Of a stretch of DNA of 45,285 bases, positions 33,641-44,680 are shown piece after piece. Each line of letters starts with the position of its first letter. Position 1 is the stretch's first letter. The translations under genes were made by a program, and so were the position numbers. The notes beneath the pieces were generated by a model, which did no database searches, was not told where the DNA came from, and saw only the letters and a program-made list of their open reading frames with translations. The DNA is from Clostridiales bacterium (GTDB lineage: Bacteria > Bacillota > Clostridia > Saccharofermentanales > Saccharofermentanaceae), in assembly GCA_017964005.1 (NCBI GenBank), contig JAGCSR010000033.1, positions 1 to 45,285 of the forward strand, read 5' to 3'.

Positions 33641-33846
33641 TGGCCGGAAAGTTTTTCCTCTACGATTATAAGGAAGGTGATATCGTCAGGATGAAGAAAG
33701 GTCATCCTTGCGGAAGCTTTGATTGGGAAGTGGTGCTTGCCGGCGCCGAATGCCGCCTTAAATGCTGCAAATGCGGACATACCGTTGATATGAAGAGGGC
33801 CGCTCTGGAGAAGGCTACGGCGGATGTCCGGCATGCCGATTCTTGA
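33640..33846 (+). CDS. DUF951 family small protein
   Basis: A 68-aa protein that matches DUF951 by its pattern: YKEGDIVRMKKGHPCGSFDWEVVLAGAECRLKCCKCGHTVDMKRAALEK. The two conserved cysteine sites (HPCG and CCKCG) could bind a metal. The ATG overlaps the prmC stop (TAATG), so translation is coupled. Family members are common in Bacillota, often near ychF or similar housekeeping genes; the function is unknown, and nucleic-acid binding is only a guess from the small basic barrel-like pattern. Confidence 0.85.
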   Translation: MAGKFFLYDYKEGDIVRMKKGHPCGSFDWEVVLAGAECRLKCCKCGHTVDMKRAALEKATADVRHADS

Positions 33847-33870
33847 TTTGCTGAAGTTTTCAAGTACAAT
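33843..33870 (+). promoter_or_regulatory. Promoter of the LppM-like lipoprotein gene
   Basis: TTGATT (33843-33848) and TACAAT (33865-33870) are separated by 16 bp. The -10 overlaps TTTCAAGTACA (33858-33868), an exact 11-mer shared with the palindrome arms at 31025-31064. Confidence 0.65.
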
Positions 33871-33901
33871 TAAATAATCCAACGAATAAAGGAGAAAAGT
33901 T

Positions 33902-35038
33902 ATGAGGAACAAGTTCAAGAAAGCTATAGTCGTACTGGTTGCGGCAGTAATGCTGTTCGCATTCGCAGCCTGCGGCGTAAAGATGGATATCAGTTTTGAT
34001 ATCTCATCGGACGGTACCGTTAAGACCGGAGTCATTACGGCTTATGATGAAGAGATGATCGATGCCATGTTGTCTTATGGAGGCGGCGATGCGCTGGATC
34101 TGGAGACTGCTGCCGATGATGAAGACGACGAAACTGACGAGGGTGATCCTGCTTCAGGTGATGACGGACAGACAGAACAGAAGACATATACTGATGAGGA
34201 GAGATGGGCTTACGTTGAGAAGAACGTTCTTGAAGGCATCAGTGATAAGGATTATGAGAAATACGAGGTCACCGATGAGAAGGGTACTCACTGGATGGGC
34301 TTTAAGGTTAAGTATAAGGATGTCAAGATCGATGACATTACAGCTGACAGCAAGCCTGATGAGAGAGTCAATATCTACAATTACTCCGACGATATCCTGG
34401 AAGGCAAGCTCTTCTATAAGTCCGGCAAGAATTATGTATCCAACATGACCATCGATACTGCCGGCAATAACGACTTCGAGAGCATGAAGGAGAATAAACA
34501 GTACATGGACATCAGCATGATGGTCGTTGTTACTCTCCCTTCCAAGCCTGTATCCAACAATGCAACCTCGGTTTCTGAGGACGGCAAGACACTTACCTGG
34601 GATCTTATGCAGATCGAAGAGTCGGATATCGATTTCGAGTTCTCTTTGAATTCCTTCCCTATAGGGCTTGTACTCGCCATTGTTTTCGGAGTAGTTGCGG
34701 CTGCATGCATTGCAGTAGTGGTTGTCATTATCCTTAACCTTGCCAAGAAGGGCAAGGCAGATGATGCCCGTTTGGCAGCATTGGCAGGTGATGTCCCTGC
34801 GACGGCAGATTCTCCCGTACAGTCCGTGATCCATGATGCAGTCACAGGTGCCGAAGAGACTGCAGCAGAAGTGGTCTCAGAGCCTGTTACGGATGCAGCA
34901 GAGACTGCGGGTGAAGCGGAAACTAAGGCTTTGGAGATTGCCGAAGAAGCAGAAGCTGAGGTTGAAGAGACTGTTGAAGAAGCAGTTGAGACTTTGGAAG
35001 AAACTTCTGAGGCTTCTGAGGAATCACCTGAAGAGTGA
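33902..35038 (+). CDS. LppM-like lipoprotein with C-terminal membrane span and acidic tail
   Basis: A 378-aa exported protein. A type II signal peptide ends at lipobox FAAC with C24. The mature part begins GVKMDISFDISSDGTVKTGVI, an LppM-type pattern, and contains an acidic Asp/Glu-rich insert (about 60-90). A transmembrane helix (about 255-280, FPIGLVLAIVFGVVAAACIAV) ends in NLAKKGK, so the final 95 residues should be cytoplasmic. That tail is extremely rich in Ala, Glu, Thr and Val, with EEAEAEVEETVEEAVETLEE-like runs. The protein would thus be anchored at both ends. GGAG precedes the ATG. The function is unknown. Confidence 0.75.
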   Translation: MRNKFKKAIVVLVAAVMLFAFAACGVKMDISFDISSDGTVKTGVITAYDEEMIDAMLSYGGGDALDLETAADDEDDETDEGDPASGDDGQTEQKTYTDEERWAYVEKNVLEGISDKDYEKYEVTDEKGTHWMGFKVKYKDVKIDDITADSKPDERVNIYNYSDDILEGKLFYKSGKNYVSNMTIDTAGNNDFESMKENKQYMDISMMVVVTLPSKPVSNNATSVSEDGKTLTWDLMQIEESDIDFEFSLNSFPIGLVLAIVFGVVAAACIAVVVVIILNLAKKGKADDARLAALAGDVPATADSPVQSVIHDAVTGAEETAAEVVSEPVTDAAETAGEAETKALEIAEEAEAEVEETVEEAVETLEETSEASEESPEE

Positions 35039-35061
35039 TAAGCATATTCTGATATAACAAC

Positions 35062-35089
35062 AAAAGGCTGTCCTTCCGGGCAGCCTTTT
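35062..35089. terminator. Bidirectional terminator between the lipoprotein gene and the atp operon
   Basis: AAAAGGCTGTCC (35062-35073), loop TTCC, and GGGCAGCCTTTT (35078-35089) form a 12-bp stem with one wobble pair. T-runs on both strands let it end both convergent units. Confidence 0.92.
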
Positions 35090-35129
35090 TGTATTAGCAG
35101 ATATTAATCTTACCTTCAGACGGGGATTC

Positions 35130-35390
35130 TTATGCTTTCCAGCTTTGAGTAAGAAGGGTTACATTATCTTCTGTTACATTGAGCATGCCGGAGCCGATAG
35201 CCGCTTCGGTGTCGTCTTCCTGTTCATCATAGACTATGGTGCAGCGGCCTTCACGGACTGCAGTAACGAAAGGAACATGACCTGCAAAGACTGCCAGGTC
35301 ACCTTCGATGCCGCGAAGGTAGAGGCCTGCAGCTTCTTTATCGATAACGACACCCTCGGGTGTTATCACTTTGAGCGCGAACTTGTTCAT
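35130..35390 (-). CDS. atpC: ATP synthase epsilon subunit lacking the C-terminal helical domain
   Basis: Epsilon sits on the central stalk and couples gamma to the c ring. This copy has 86 residues: the complete N-terminal beta-sandwich (KVITPEGVVIDKEAAGLYLRGIEGDLAVFAGHVPFVTAV, then GSGMLNVTEDNVTLLTQ) and nothing more. The usual 130-140-aa subunit has two further C-terminal helices that inhibit ATP hydrolysis. The stop is genuine in context, since the terminator at 35062-35089 leaves no room for a frameshifted C-terminal part. Last gene of the operon, 2 nt after atpD. Confidence 0.92.
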   Translation of the reverse strand: MNKFALKVITPEGVVIDKEAAGLYLRGIEGDLAVFAGHVPFVTAVREGRCTIVYDEQEDDTEAAIGSGMLNVTEDNVTLLTQSWKA

Positions 35391-35392
35391 GC

Positions 35393-37688
<2,296 letters not shown>

Positions 37689-37691
37689 GAC

Positions 37692-39188
37692 TTACTTTCT
37701 GTTCATCCTGTCGAGGACGCCTTTAAGCTCTTCCTCGTCTTCTTCTGTCCAGGACCCTTCTGAGATCCTTACCATCCAGTCCTTATGCTCGTGGTCCAGC
37801 TTCTCGTAGAGTCTTGCCTGATAGTCCTTGATGTCCTCAAGAGCAATATCGTTAAGATAGCCGTTGATGACGGCATAGATTATTCCGACCTGTCCGCCGA
37901 CGGGAACCGGAGCGTTGCGGTCCTGCTTTAAGACTTCAACGATACGTTCGCCCAGGTGGAGTCTTGCGCGGGTGTCCGCGTCGAGATCGGAACCGAACTG
38001 AGCGAAAGCCTGAAGCTCACGATACTGGGAGTACAAGAGCTTAAGTTCGCCCGAGACCTTCTTCATTGCCTTGACCTGAGCGGAACCGCCGACACGGGAT
38101 ACGGAGATACCCGGGTTGATGGCGGGGATTATGCCGCTGTGGAACATCTCGGTCTCGAGGAAGATCTGTCCGTCGGTGATAGATATAACGTTCGTCGGGA
38201 TATAAGCGGATACGTCGCCCGCCTGGGTCTCAACAATGGGAAGAGCGGTAATGGAACCGCCGCCGAACTCTGGAGATACGCAGGCTGCGCGCTCAAGAAG
38301 CCTTGAGTGCAGATAGAATACGTCGCCCGGATATGCTTCTCTTCCCGGAGGTCTCCTTATGAGGAGGGACAGGGCTCTGTAAGCGACCGCGTGTTTGGAG
38401 AGGTCGTCGTAGATGATGAGAACGTCCTTGCCCTGTTCACGGAAGTACTCGGCCATGGCGCAGCCGGAGTAGGGAGCGATGTACTGTATCGGGGCGCTCT
38501 CCGCTGCGGTAGCGGAGACTATTATCGTATACGCCATCGCGCCTTCTCTTACCAGGTCCTGGACGAGAGAGACTACGGAGGTGGCCTTCTGTCCGATCGC
38601 TACGTAAACGCATATGACATTCTTATCTTTCTGGTTGATTATGGTATCTATCGCGATCTCCGTCTTACCTGTCTGGCGGTCGCCGATTATCAGCTCACGC
38701 TGGCCGCGTCCGATGGGGATCATGGAGTCGATTGCTTTGATGCCGGTCTGTAAGGGGACAGATACGCTCTGCCTCTCGATGATACCGGGAGCCTCCGCTT
38801 CAACGGGCTTTCTGGCTTCACCGAATATGGGGCCCTTGCCGTCGATGGGTTCACCCAGAGGGTTTACTACTCTTCCTAAGAAACTCTCGCCGACGGGGAC
38901 TGACAGGACGGTGCCCGTGCGCTTGACACGGGAACCTTCCCTGATATCGTTCTTGTCGGACAGGATCGCGACAGAGACCGTATCATTCTCGAGGTTCTGA
39001 GCAAGCCCGACGGAGCCGTCGTCGAATTCCAGTAGCTCGGTTGCCATGCAGTTGCGCAGTCCGTATACGGAGGCTATGCCGTCGCCGACCAGAACGACAG
39101 TTCCGACTTCGCCCATATCCACGCGGGTCTTGTAGTTGCGGATCTGTTCCTTGATTATATTGCTTATCTCTTCAGGGTTTCCTGCCAT
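37692..39188 (-). CDS. atpA: ATP synthase alpha subunit
   Basis: The regulatory nucleotide-binding subunit of F1. The 498-aa protein has the P-loop [15 protein letters not shown], the conserved [15 protein letters not shown] beta-barrel start, and the [16 protein letters not shown] arginine-finger region. Start ATG at 39188 overlaps the atpH stop by one base. All core motifs are present. Confidence 0.97.
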   Translation of the reverse strand: MAGNPEEISNIIKEQIRNYKTRVDMGEVGTVVLVGDGIASVYGLRNCMATELLEFDDGSVGLAQNLENDTVSVAILSDKNDIREGSRVKRTGTVLSVPVGESFLGRVVNPLGEPIDGKGPIFGEARKPVEAEAPGIIERQSVSVPLQTGIKAIDSMIPIGRGQRELIIGDRQTGKTEIAIDTIINQKDKNVICVYVAIGQKATSVVSLVQDLVREGAMAYTIIVSATAAESAPIQYIAPYSGCAMAEYFREQGKDVLIIYDDLSKHAVAYRALSLLIRRPPGREAYPGDVFYLHSRLLERAACVSPEFGGGSITALPIVETQAGDVSAYIPTNVISITDGQIFLETEMFHSGIIPAINPGISVSRVGGSAQVKAMKKVSGELKLLYSQYRELQAFAQFGSDLDADTRARLHLGERIVEVLKQDRNAPVPVGGQVGIIYAVINGYLNDIALEDIKDYQARLYEKLDHEHKDWMVRISEGSWTEEDEEELKGVLDRMNRK

Positions 39189-39715
39189 TACGATATCACT
39201 TCCTTTATGTTCTTAAGATTCTTGGCAACGCTGCCGTCGAAAAACATTCCGTCGCAGGTTACCGTGACTCCCCCGATGATCGATTCATCGATCCTGTAGA
39301 CAGGGGAGATGCTCTTGCCGGTGACCTCGGTCAAGCGCGCTATGATCTTCTTTTTCTCTTCTTCCGTAAGTTCGACCGCAGAGGTAATGAAAGCGACGCT
39401 GAACCTCTTATAGTCTTCGTACATCTTCTCGAATTCCTTGACTGCGGATGCGAATTCTCTCATAGCGTTGTTCTTTGCCATTATGGAAAGGAAAGAAAAC
39501 AGAGTGTCTTCGACCTTGCCTTCGAAAGCCGATGCCAGAGAATCCAGCCTCTCCTGCTTGGGGATAGCCGGATTCGACAGGAAGGCTATGTAGTCTCTTT
39601 CTGCCGTGAACAGTCTTCTTACCGTAATGAGGTCTTCTCTTACGGCATCGATAACGCCGGCCTCGTATGAGGCTTCGAACAGGGCTATGGCATATTCTCT
39701 TCCGATGGTCGTCAC
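39188..39715 (-). CDS. atpH: ATP synthase delta subunit
   Basis: Links the top of F1 to the peripheral b-subunit stalk. The 175-aa protein starts [19 protein letters not shown], has the helical N-terminal domain, and ends with the C-terminal motif [18 protein letters not shown], the conserved D-x-S-x-x-G-G segment. It overlaps atpF by 4 nt upstream and atpA by one base downstream. Confidence 0.94.
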   Translation of the reverse strand: MTTIGREYAIALFEASYEAGVIDAVREDLITVRRLFTAERDYIAFLSNPAIPKQERLDSLASAFEGKVEDTLFSFLSIMAKNNAMREFASAVKEFEKMYEDYKRFSVAFITSAVELTEEEKKKIIARLTEVTGKSISPVYRIDESIIGGVTVTCDGMFFDGSVAKNLKNIKEVIS

Positions 39716-40215
39716 TTCAGGTCACCTATATTGTCGATCGCCTTATCGATAAGGTCGCGGTGATCGTCCATGTTGATCTCACGCCCTATGATCTGCTCGG
39801 ACAGGGCCTGGGATACATCGACGATCTCTTTCTTGATCGTCTCCCTTGCTTCGCGCCTGTCACGCTCCACATCGGCCTTGGCTTTGCGGATGATCTGATC
39901 GGCCTTCTCGCGGGACTCGTAGAGCATGACCTCGTTACGCCTGTCGGCGCGTTCCACGGCCTCGTTGATGATCTTATCGGCTTCATCGTCTGCCGTTGCC
40001 ATCTTCGATTCCCATCCCGCTTTGATCTCATCGGCTTCGCGTTTTGTCCGCTCAGCCTTGCGGTACTGGGTATCGATCTCGTTCTGACGCTGTTCGCGGA
40101 TCTTGTTTACCGGCTCGAAAAGGAGCTTCTTCAGGATCAGGAACAGGATCACCAGGTTGGCAAGGGATATTACGATATGCCAGATATTTACCGAGATGAT
40201 ATCAAGATCTTGCAT
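39712..40215 (-). CDS. atpF: ATP synthase b subunit
   Basis: The peripheral stalk of Fo. The 167-aa protein has one N-terminal membrane helix (about residues 10-30, WHIVISLANLVILFLILKKL), followed by a long, highly charged coiled coil rich in Glu, Arg, Lys and Ala that reaches F1. Normal length for a homodimeric b subunit; no second b-prime gene is present. Confidence 0.94.
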   Translation of the reverse strand: MQDLDIISVNIWHIVISLANLVILFLILKKLLFEPVNKIREQRQNEIDTQYRKAERTKREADEIKAGWESKMATADDEADKIINEAVERADRRNEVMLYESREKADQIIRKAKADVERDRREARETIKKEIVDVSQALSEQIIGREINMDDHRDLIDKAIDNIGDLK

Positions 40216-40229
40216 TTTGTACTCCCGTA

Positions 40230-40547
<318 letters not shown>

Positions 40548-41453
40548 TTATATTTCAGCTTTCTGCTCTTTCGCGTTTGCCCGTGCGGCCCTTGCCTCGG
40601 CCCGCTCCTGTCTTCTCTTCTTCCTTGCGGCATATTCTTCGGCAGGGAATCCTCCGGATACATAGAGCATCGTGAGCATCGCGAAGATGAATGCCTGAAG
40701 GCAGCCGGAGAACAGGTCGAAGTAGATCGACAATATCGCCGGGACACCGATCCTAAGATACGGGAAGTCGGAGAAAGCCCCGGGAAGGAATGAGAAGATC
40801 TTATGTGACACATCGGTGAGCCCCACGGCTACCAGCACGGATATTATGGATCCGGACAAGACATTGCCGTAGTGCCTGAAGGCCATCGATATAGGTGTAG
40901 CTACCTCGCTTATGATGTTGAGGGGTGCCAGAAGAGGCACAGGCTGACCGAAGCTCTTCATGTAGATCCAAGGGCCCGCCTTCATCTTGTAGTAAGTTAT
41001 GAGGATGAATACCAGTATGGCCCAGCCTGCGATGATGTTGATATCCGATGTCGGAGGGAAGATGCCGAGAAGGGAAGAAAGGCTGGAGAAAGCCGACAGT
41101 CCCAATATCGCCGCGATGAAAGGCGCAAAGCCTTCAAAGAATTCGCCCATGTTGGATCTAACGAGGGTGGTGACTTTCTCGACGATCCACTCGGCTACCA
41201 GCTGTCTTACGGATATGTTGCGGGTCTTAAGACCGGAAGTTAAGAACAGACACAAGAACATTACAGCCAGGATAACGCACCAGGAATTGACCTGTGCTTC
41301 GGTTATGGGAAGATCCTGGATAGGGGTCTTGAGGGTGAAGAATACATGGGCGCCGGTGATGTTGATACCCTCGGACGCGGGAACGAACATGACCTTGACG
41401 GCAACTGCCGCCGCCATGGACAGAAGGCTTAAGATCAGGAACACCAGGCTCAT
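40548..41453 (-). CDS. atpB: ATP synthase a subunit
   Basis: Forms the ion half-channels next to the c ring. The 301-aa protein has five or six membrane spans. The essential arginine is in TPISMAFRHYGNVLSGS. The C-terminal QAFIFAMLTMLYVSGG stretch is typical, and a basic cytoplasmic tail (ARKKRRQERAEARAARANAKE) extends beyond the usual end. It overlaps the upstream atpI-like gene by 4 nt. Confidence 0.94.
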   Translation of the reverse strand: MSLVFLILSLLSMAAAVAVKVMFVPASEGINITGAHVFFTLKTPIQDLPITEAQVNSWCVILAVMFLCLFLTSGLKTRNISVRQLVAEWIVEKVTTLVRSNMGEFFEGFAPFIAAILGLSAFSSLSSLLGIFPPTSDINIIAGWAILVFILITYYKMKAGPWIYMKSFGQPVPLLAPLNIISEVATPISMAFRHYGNVLSGSIISVLVAVGLTDVSHKIFSFLPGAFSDFPYLRIGVPAILSIYFDLFSGCLQAFIFAMLTMLYVSGGFPAEEYAARKKRRQERAEARAARANAKEQKAEI

Positions 41454-41899
41454 TGACCGTCTCCTCCTTCGGTATCTTCTGAAGTTCCCGAAGGAACGGA
41501 AGGAGTATCTTCGGTCTTTCTGACCTTATTGAACAAAGGTCTCATATAGACTGCTATCGTAGCAAAGAATAATGATATCAGGGTTGCCCACATGTTAAAG
41601 ACCGTGGGGATCAGAACGGATATTACAACGAGGAGTACCATCAGGGCGAACCTTACGGTCTGGGAAGCCCTCAGGATCTCCCGCGCCCTCTTCTCGTCAG
41701 ACTTGACCGCCTTTTGGACGGACAGTCCCAGGAGGAAGAAGTTTACTATCCCTATTGCCGCGCCGAGAAGGTTGCCGAACAGTACGTTCAGCTGCCACTG
41801 CTTTATGATCAGGAATACGGATTCCAACAGCATGCTCAAGATCAAAGTGACTATCAGGACATATGCAGTCTCTTTCTTGACTGTGGGATCGATCTTCAT
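41450..41899 (-). CDS. atpI: ATP synthase subunit I-like assembly protein
   Basis: A 149-aa protein with four hydrophobic segments and a conserved-looking LLGAAIGIVNFFLLG glycine-containing span. It is the first gene of the atp operon, overlapping atpB. AtpI proteins assist c-ring assembly. The C-terminal tail is acidic and polar (about residues 125-149), and probably cytoplasmic. AAGGAG precedes the ATG. Confidence 0.82.
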   Translation of the reverse strand: MKIDPTVKKETAYVLIVTLILSMLLESVFLIIKQWQLNVLFGNLLGAAIGIVNFFLLGLSVQKAVKSDEKRAREILRASQTVRFALMVLLVVISVLIPTVFNMWATLISLFFATIAVYMRPLFNKVRKTEDTPSVPSGTSEDTEGGDGQ

Positions 41900-41946
41900 G
41901 ACATACTGCTCCTTCTTATATACGGGTCTTTAACAATCCACCGAAA

Positions 41947-41955
41947 AGTATATCA
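41947..41955 (-). promoter_or_regulatory. Putative atp operon promoter (extended -10)
   Basis: Read on the - strand: TGA-TATACT (41955-41947), an extended -10 without a clear -35. It would give a leader of about 40 nt to the atpI ATG at 41899. The surrounding 41940-42030 stretch is very AT-rich. Confidence 0.45.
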
Positions 41956-42032
41956 CAGAATAATATAGATACATTTGCGCAAAATATATAATACTTCAAT
42001 GCGAAAATATATCTGTTCTTGGAAAAGTGGTA

Positions 42033-42833
42033 TCAGAACTCCATGTTCTGGGATACGCAGTATTTGCGCCCCTCTCCGTCTTCGAAAACGAATTCCCGGT
42101 TGACCCCGGACTTGGTACCCGCTTCTTCCAGGGGTTTTAGGATCTTGACCTTGTTTTGGAGTTCATAGTACAAGAGCATGGGTTCGGAGGCATAGATATA
42201 GAAGTCGTAGATCGGGTCTTCTGCCAGTATCAGCACCGCGTTGTCGCGGACAAGCCTTATATGAGGCATGGTCTCATCGTCCAGATGAGCCGCCTTGAAA
42301 CCCAGATTGTTTTCGTAGAACAGGGAAGTTGCCAGCATATCCTTGCAGCGGATAACGGGAGCTATACAGTTCATAAGGTGCATGCCTTCCTGACATTCTC
42401 CTTCTTCGTTGTTATCTTCGGCCTTTGCGGGGGCTTCTTCGGTGAGATTATACTGATATCCGAGGAGGGTCTTCCCGAAGGGTTTCTCGTGCTCGTCAAG
42501 ACTTGAGGTCATGTCGGATCTTGCCATGATCTCCTCAGGGGTCATAGTTGCGGGGATCTCCCTTAATGCCTCGATCTTCTCCAGGTATTCCAGGAGATTA
42601 ACGAAGCGGATATAAAGGGGCATCAGGTCGTCGGTGGAGGAGGGGAGGTCACGGTGACCATGCAGGAACCGCATCCCGTATTCCACGGCTTCGGGAGGAA
42701 GGCTTGCGAAGAGCTTGTTTACGAGGAGGAATTCCTCGCGGGTCTTATCGTGGACCCCGCCCTTATCGATGACCTCTTCCATGTAATCGAAGACCTTGTT
42801 GATGTCATGTTCGGGATATTCGTTCTTTAGCAT
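42033..42833 (-). CDS. Two-domain protein with C-terminal VOC (glyoxalase-like) domain
   Basis: A 266-aa protein. Residues 1-135 are a helical domain I do not recognise (DKTREEFLLVNKLFASLPPEAVEYGMRFLHGHRDLP). After an acidic linker (about 135-150) a VOC fold follows (IAPVIRCKDMLATSLFYENNLGFKAAHLDDETMPHIRLVRDNAVLILAED, then FVFEDGEGRKYCVSQ). VOC domains include glyoxalases, dioxygenases and drug-binding resistance proteins; the usual metal ligands are not obvious here, so a binding or sensing role is possible. Start at 42833 behind GAGG. It lies upstream of, and in the same direction as, the atp operon, and is divergent from ybaK. Confidence 0.65.
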   Translation of the reverse strand: MLKNEYPEHDINKVFDYMEEVIDKGGVHDKTREEFLLVNKLFASLPPEAVEYGMRFLHGHRDLPSSTDDLMPLYIRFVNLLEYLEKIEALREIPATMTPEEIMARSDMTSSLDEHEKPFGKTLLGYQYNLTEEAPAKAEDNNEEGECQEGMHLMNCIAPVIRCKDMLATSLFYENNLGFKAAHLDDETMPHIRLVRDNAVLILAEDPIYDFYIYASEPMLLYYELQNKVKILKPLEEAGTKSGVNREFVFEDGEGRKYCVSQNMEF

Positions 42834-42931
42834 GGCGATAACCTCGGATTATTTGGTTTATTTGACAAAAACAATAATAACATGTTTGAAGTATAATGTG
42901 TCAGAAGATGAGATGAGCGGAGGTTTTGAAG

Positions 42932-43411
42932 GTGGCCGGTATCAAGAAGACAAACGCCATGAGGATGCTCGATACAGCCAAGATCCCTTACGAGGCGGTC
43001 GAATACGAGTACGATGAGAACGATCTGGACGGCCACCACGTCGCAGAGTATCTTAACCTGCCCTATGAAGAAGTTTTCAAGACCCTGGTCGCCAAGGGGG
43101 ATTCAGGACAGTATCACGTGTTCTGCGTGTCCGTGGATTCCACCGTTGACATGAAGAAGGCAGCAAAGGCCGCAGGCGAGAAGAGGGTGGAGATGATCCC
43201 GGTAAAGGACCTCCTGAACGTAACGGGTTACATCCGCGGCGGATGTTCTCCTATCGGAATGAAGAAGAAATACAAGACGATAATAGACGAGATGATACTT
43301 CTCGTGGACAACGTGTCCGTCAGCGGCGGAATGAGAGGACTTCAGATAAGGCTTAAGGCAGAAGACCTCGTGAAGGCCGCAGAAGCGGAAGTTGCAGACA
43401 TTACCGTGTGA
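42932..43411 (+). CDS. ybaK: Cys-tRNA(Pro) deacylase, YbaK/EbsC family
   Basis: Hydrolyses Cys-tRNA(Pro) formed by prolyl-tRNA synthetase errors. The 159-aa protein has KIPYEAVEYEYDEN, the catalytic-lysine region EEVFKTLVAKGDSGQYHVFCVSVDSTVDMKKAA, and the signature VTGYIRGGCSPIGMKKKYKTIIDE. I place the start at GTG 42932, 8 nt after GGAGG (42919-42923); TTG 42926 is too close. A TATAAT lies at 42892-42897. The antiporter gene follows after 17 nt. Confidence 0.9.
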   Translation: MAGIKKTNAMRMLDTAKIPYEAVEYEYDENDLDGHHVAEYLNLPYEEVFKTLVAKGDSGQYHVFCVSVDSTVDMKKAAKAAGEKRVEMIPVKDLLNVTGYIRGGCSPIGMKKKYKTIIDEMILLVDNVSVSGGMRGLQIRLKAEDLVKAAEAEVADITV

Positions 43412-43428
43412 TATAGAGGTGAGATAAA

Positions 43429-44613
43429 GTGGATTTTGATACCGGAATGGTCATCAGGGACTTATGTATAATCACGATCTTTGCCAAGGCGTTCGGCCTT
43501 CTTGCCCGTAAATGCAAGGTTCCCGATGTCGCAGGTGAGATCATAGCAGGACTTCTGATAGGCCCCAGTGTATTGAAGCTCGTTGAGAACTCCGATTATC
43601 TGTCCGCCATGGCTGAGATCGGCGTCATTATGCTCATGTTCTCGGCAGGCCTCTCCACCAACATGAGACAGCTCAAGAAGACGGGACTTAAGGCCACGGT
43701 CATTGCCGCCATCGGCGTTACCGTTCCGCTCATAGCAGGAACATTGCTCTATATGGCATTTTACGGCAGGGCAGGTCTGGGCAGTGATGAATTCTACAAA
43801 TCATTGTTTACCGGATCTATCCTTACGGCTACATCCGTATCCATAACGGCCCAGACGCTTAAGGACTTAGGCAAGATCAAGGATGAGGTCGCTACCACCA
43901 TAATGAGCGCCGCGATAATCGACGATGTCATCGGCATCATGGTATTAACGCTGATCATCGGCTTCAAGGATCCCGAGGCGCAGCCTTTGTGGGTACTTGC
44001 CAAGACCTTGCTGTTCTTCGTGTTCGCGGCAGGCGTGGGATTCCTTGTCTACAAGATATTCAAGTTTTTCGATAAGAAGTATCCGCATACCAGAAGGATC
44101 CCGATCATGGGGTTGGCTTTGGCGTTCGGATTGTCTTATATCGCCGACGAGTTCTTTGGTGTCGCGGATATCACAGGTGCTTTTGCTGCCGGAGTTATCC
44201 TTTGTTCCCTCAAGGACTCTGACTACATCACCCGTAAGATGGACGTCAATTCCTACATGATCTTCGGACCGGTGTTCTTCTGTTCCATCGGACTTAAGAC
44301 CGACCTGTCCACTCTGGATACCAATGTCCTTCTATTCTCCGTTTTCTTCGTTATCGTCGGTATGGCGGCGAAGATCCTGGGGTGCGGGGGTATCGCCAAG
44401 ATCATGAAGTATTCCGCAAGGGACTCGCTGAAGATCGGAGTCGGCATGATGACCAGGGGTGAGGTTGCACTTATCGTAGCCCAGAGATGCCTCTCGTTCG
44501 AACTTATGGACGGTGCATATTTTACCTCCGTCATCCTTCTTATAATCGCGTCTTCGATAATTACCCCTCTTTTGCTTAAATTTCTCTACACAGAAAAAGC
44601 CAAAAGTTTATAA
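43429..44613 (+). CDS. CPA2-family cation/proton antiporter
   Basis: A 394-aa membrane protein with 11-13 spans and no cytoplasmic RCK/TrkA-N domain, so closer to NapA/KefB-core transporters than to full Kef. The ion-binding aspartate pair is in SAAIIDDVIGIMVL. Other landmarks are GEIIAGLLIGPSVL in the second span and the late GPVFFCSIGLKTDL and MMTRGEVALIVAQR. It would exchange Na+ or K+ for H+ across the membrane. Given the probable Na+-coupled ATP synthase nearby, a role in Na+ circulation is attractive but inferred. Starts at GTG 43429 behind AGAGGTGA. Confidence 0.87.
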   Translation: MDFDTGMVIRDLCIITIFAKAFGLLARKCKVPDVAGEIIAGLLIGPSVLKLVENSDYLSAMAEIGVIMLMFSAGLSTNMRQLKKTGLKATVIAAIGVTVPLIAGTLLYMAFYGRAGLGSDEFYKSLFTGSILTATSVSITAQTLKDLGKIKDEVATTIMSAAIIDDVIGIMVLTLIIGFKDPEAQPLWVLAKTLLFFVFAAGVGFLVYKIFKFFDKKYPHTRRIPIMGLALAFGLSYIADEFFGVADITGAFAAGVILCSLKDSDYITRKMDVNSYMIFGPVFFCSIGLKTDLSTLDTNVLLFSVFFVIVGMAAKILGCGGIAKIMKYSARDSLKIGVGMMTRGEVALIVAQRCLSFELMDGAYFTSVILLIIASSIITPLLLKFLYTEKAKSL

Positions 44614-44680
44614 TAGTAGAGATGTGTCCCTGAAGGGGCACTTCGTAAGATAAACGAACTTCTCCTTCGGAGGTATATAT

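Noticed and set aside
42862..42897. A full promoter TTGACA...TATAAT for ybaK
   Set aside because: The boxes are separated by 24 bp, too far for a standard promoter. Only the TATAAT at 42892 is kept as a possible -10.
44662..44673. A hairpin over the murC ribosome site acting as a switch
   Set aside because: CTCC-TTC-GGAG has only 4 bp and a triloop. Without comparative data it is not enough to claim regulation.
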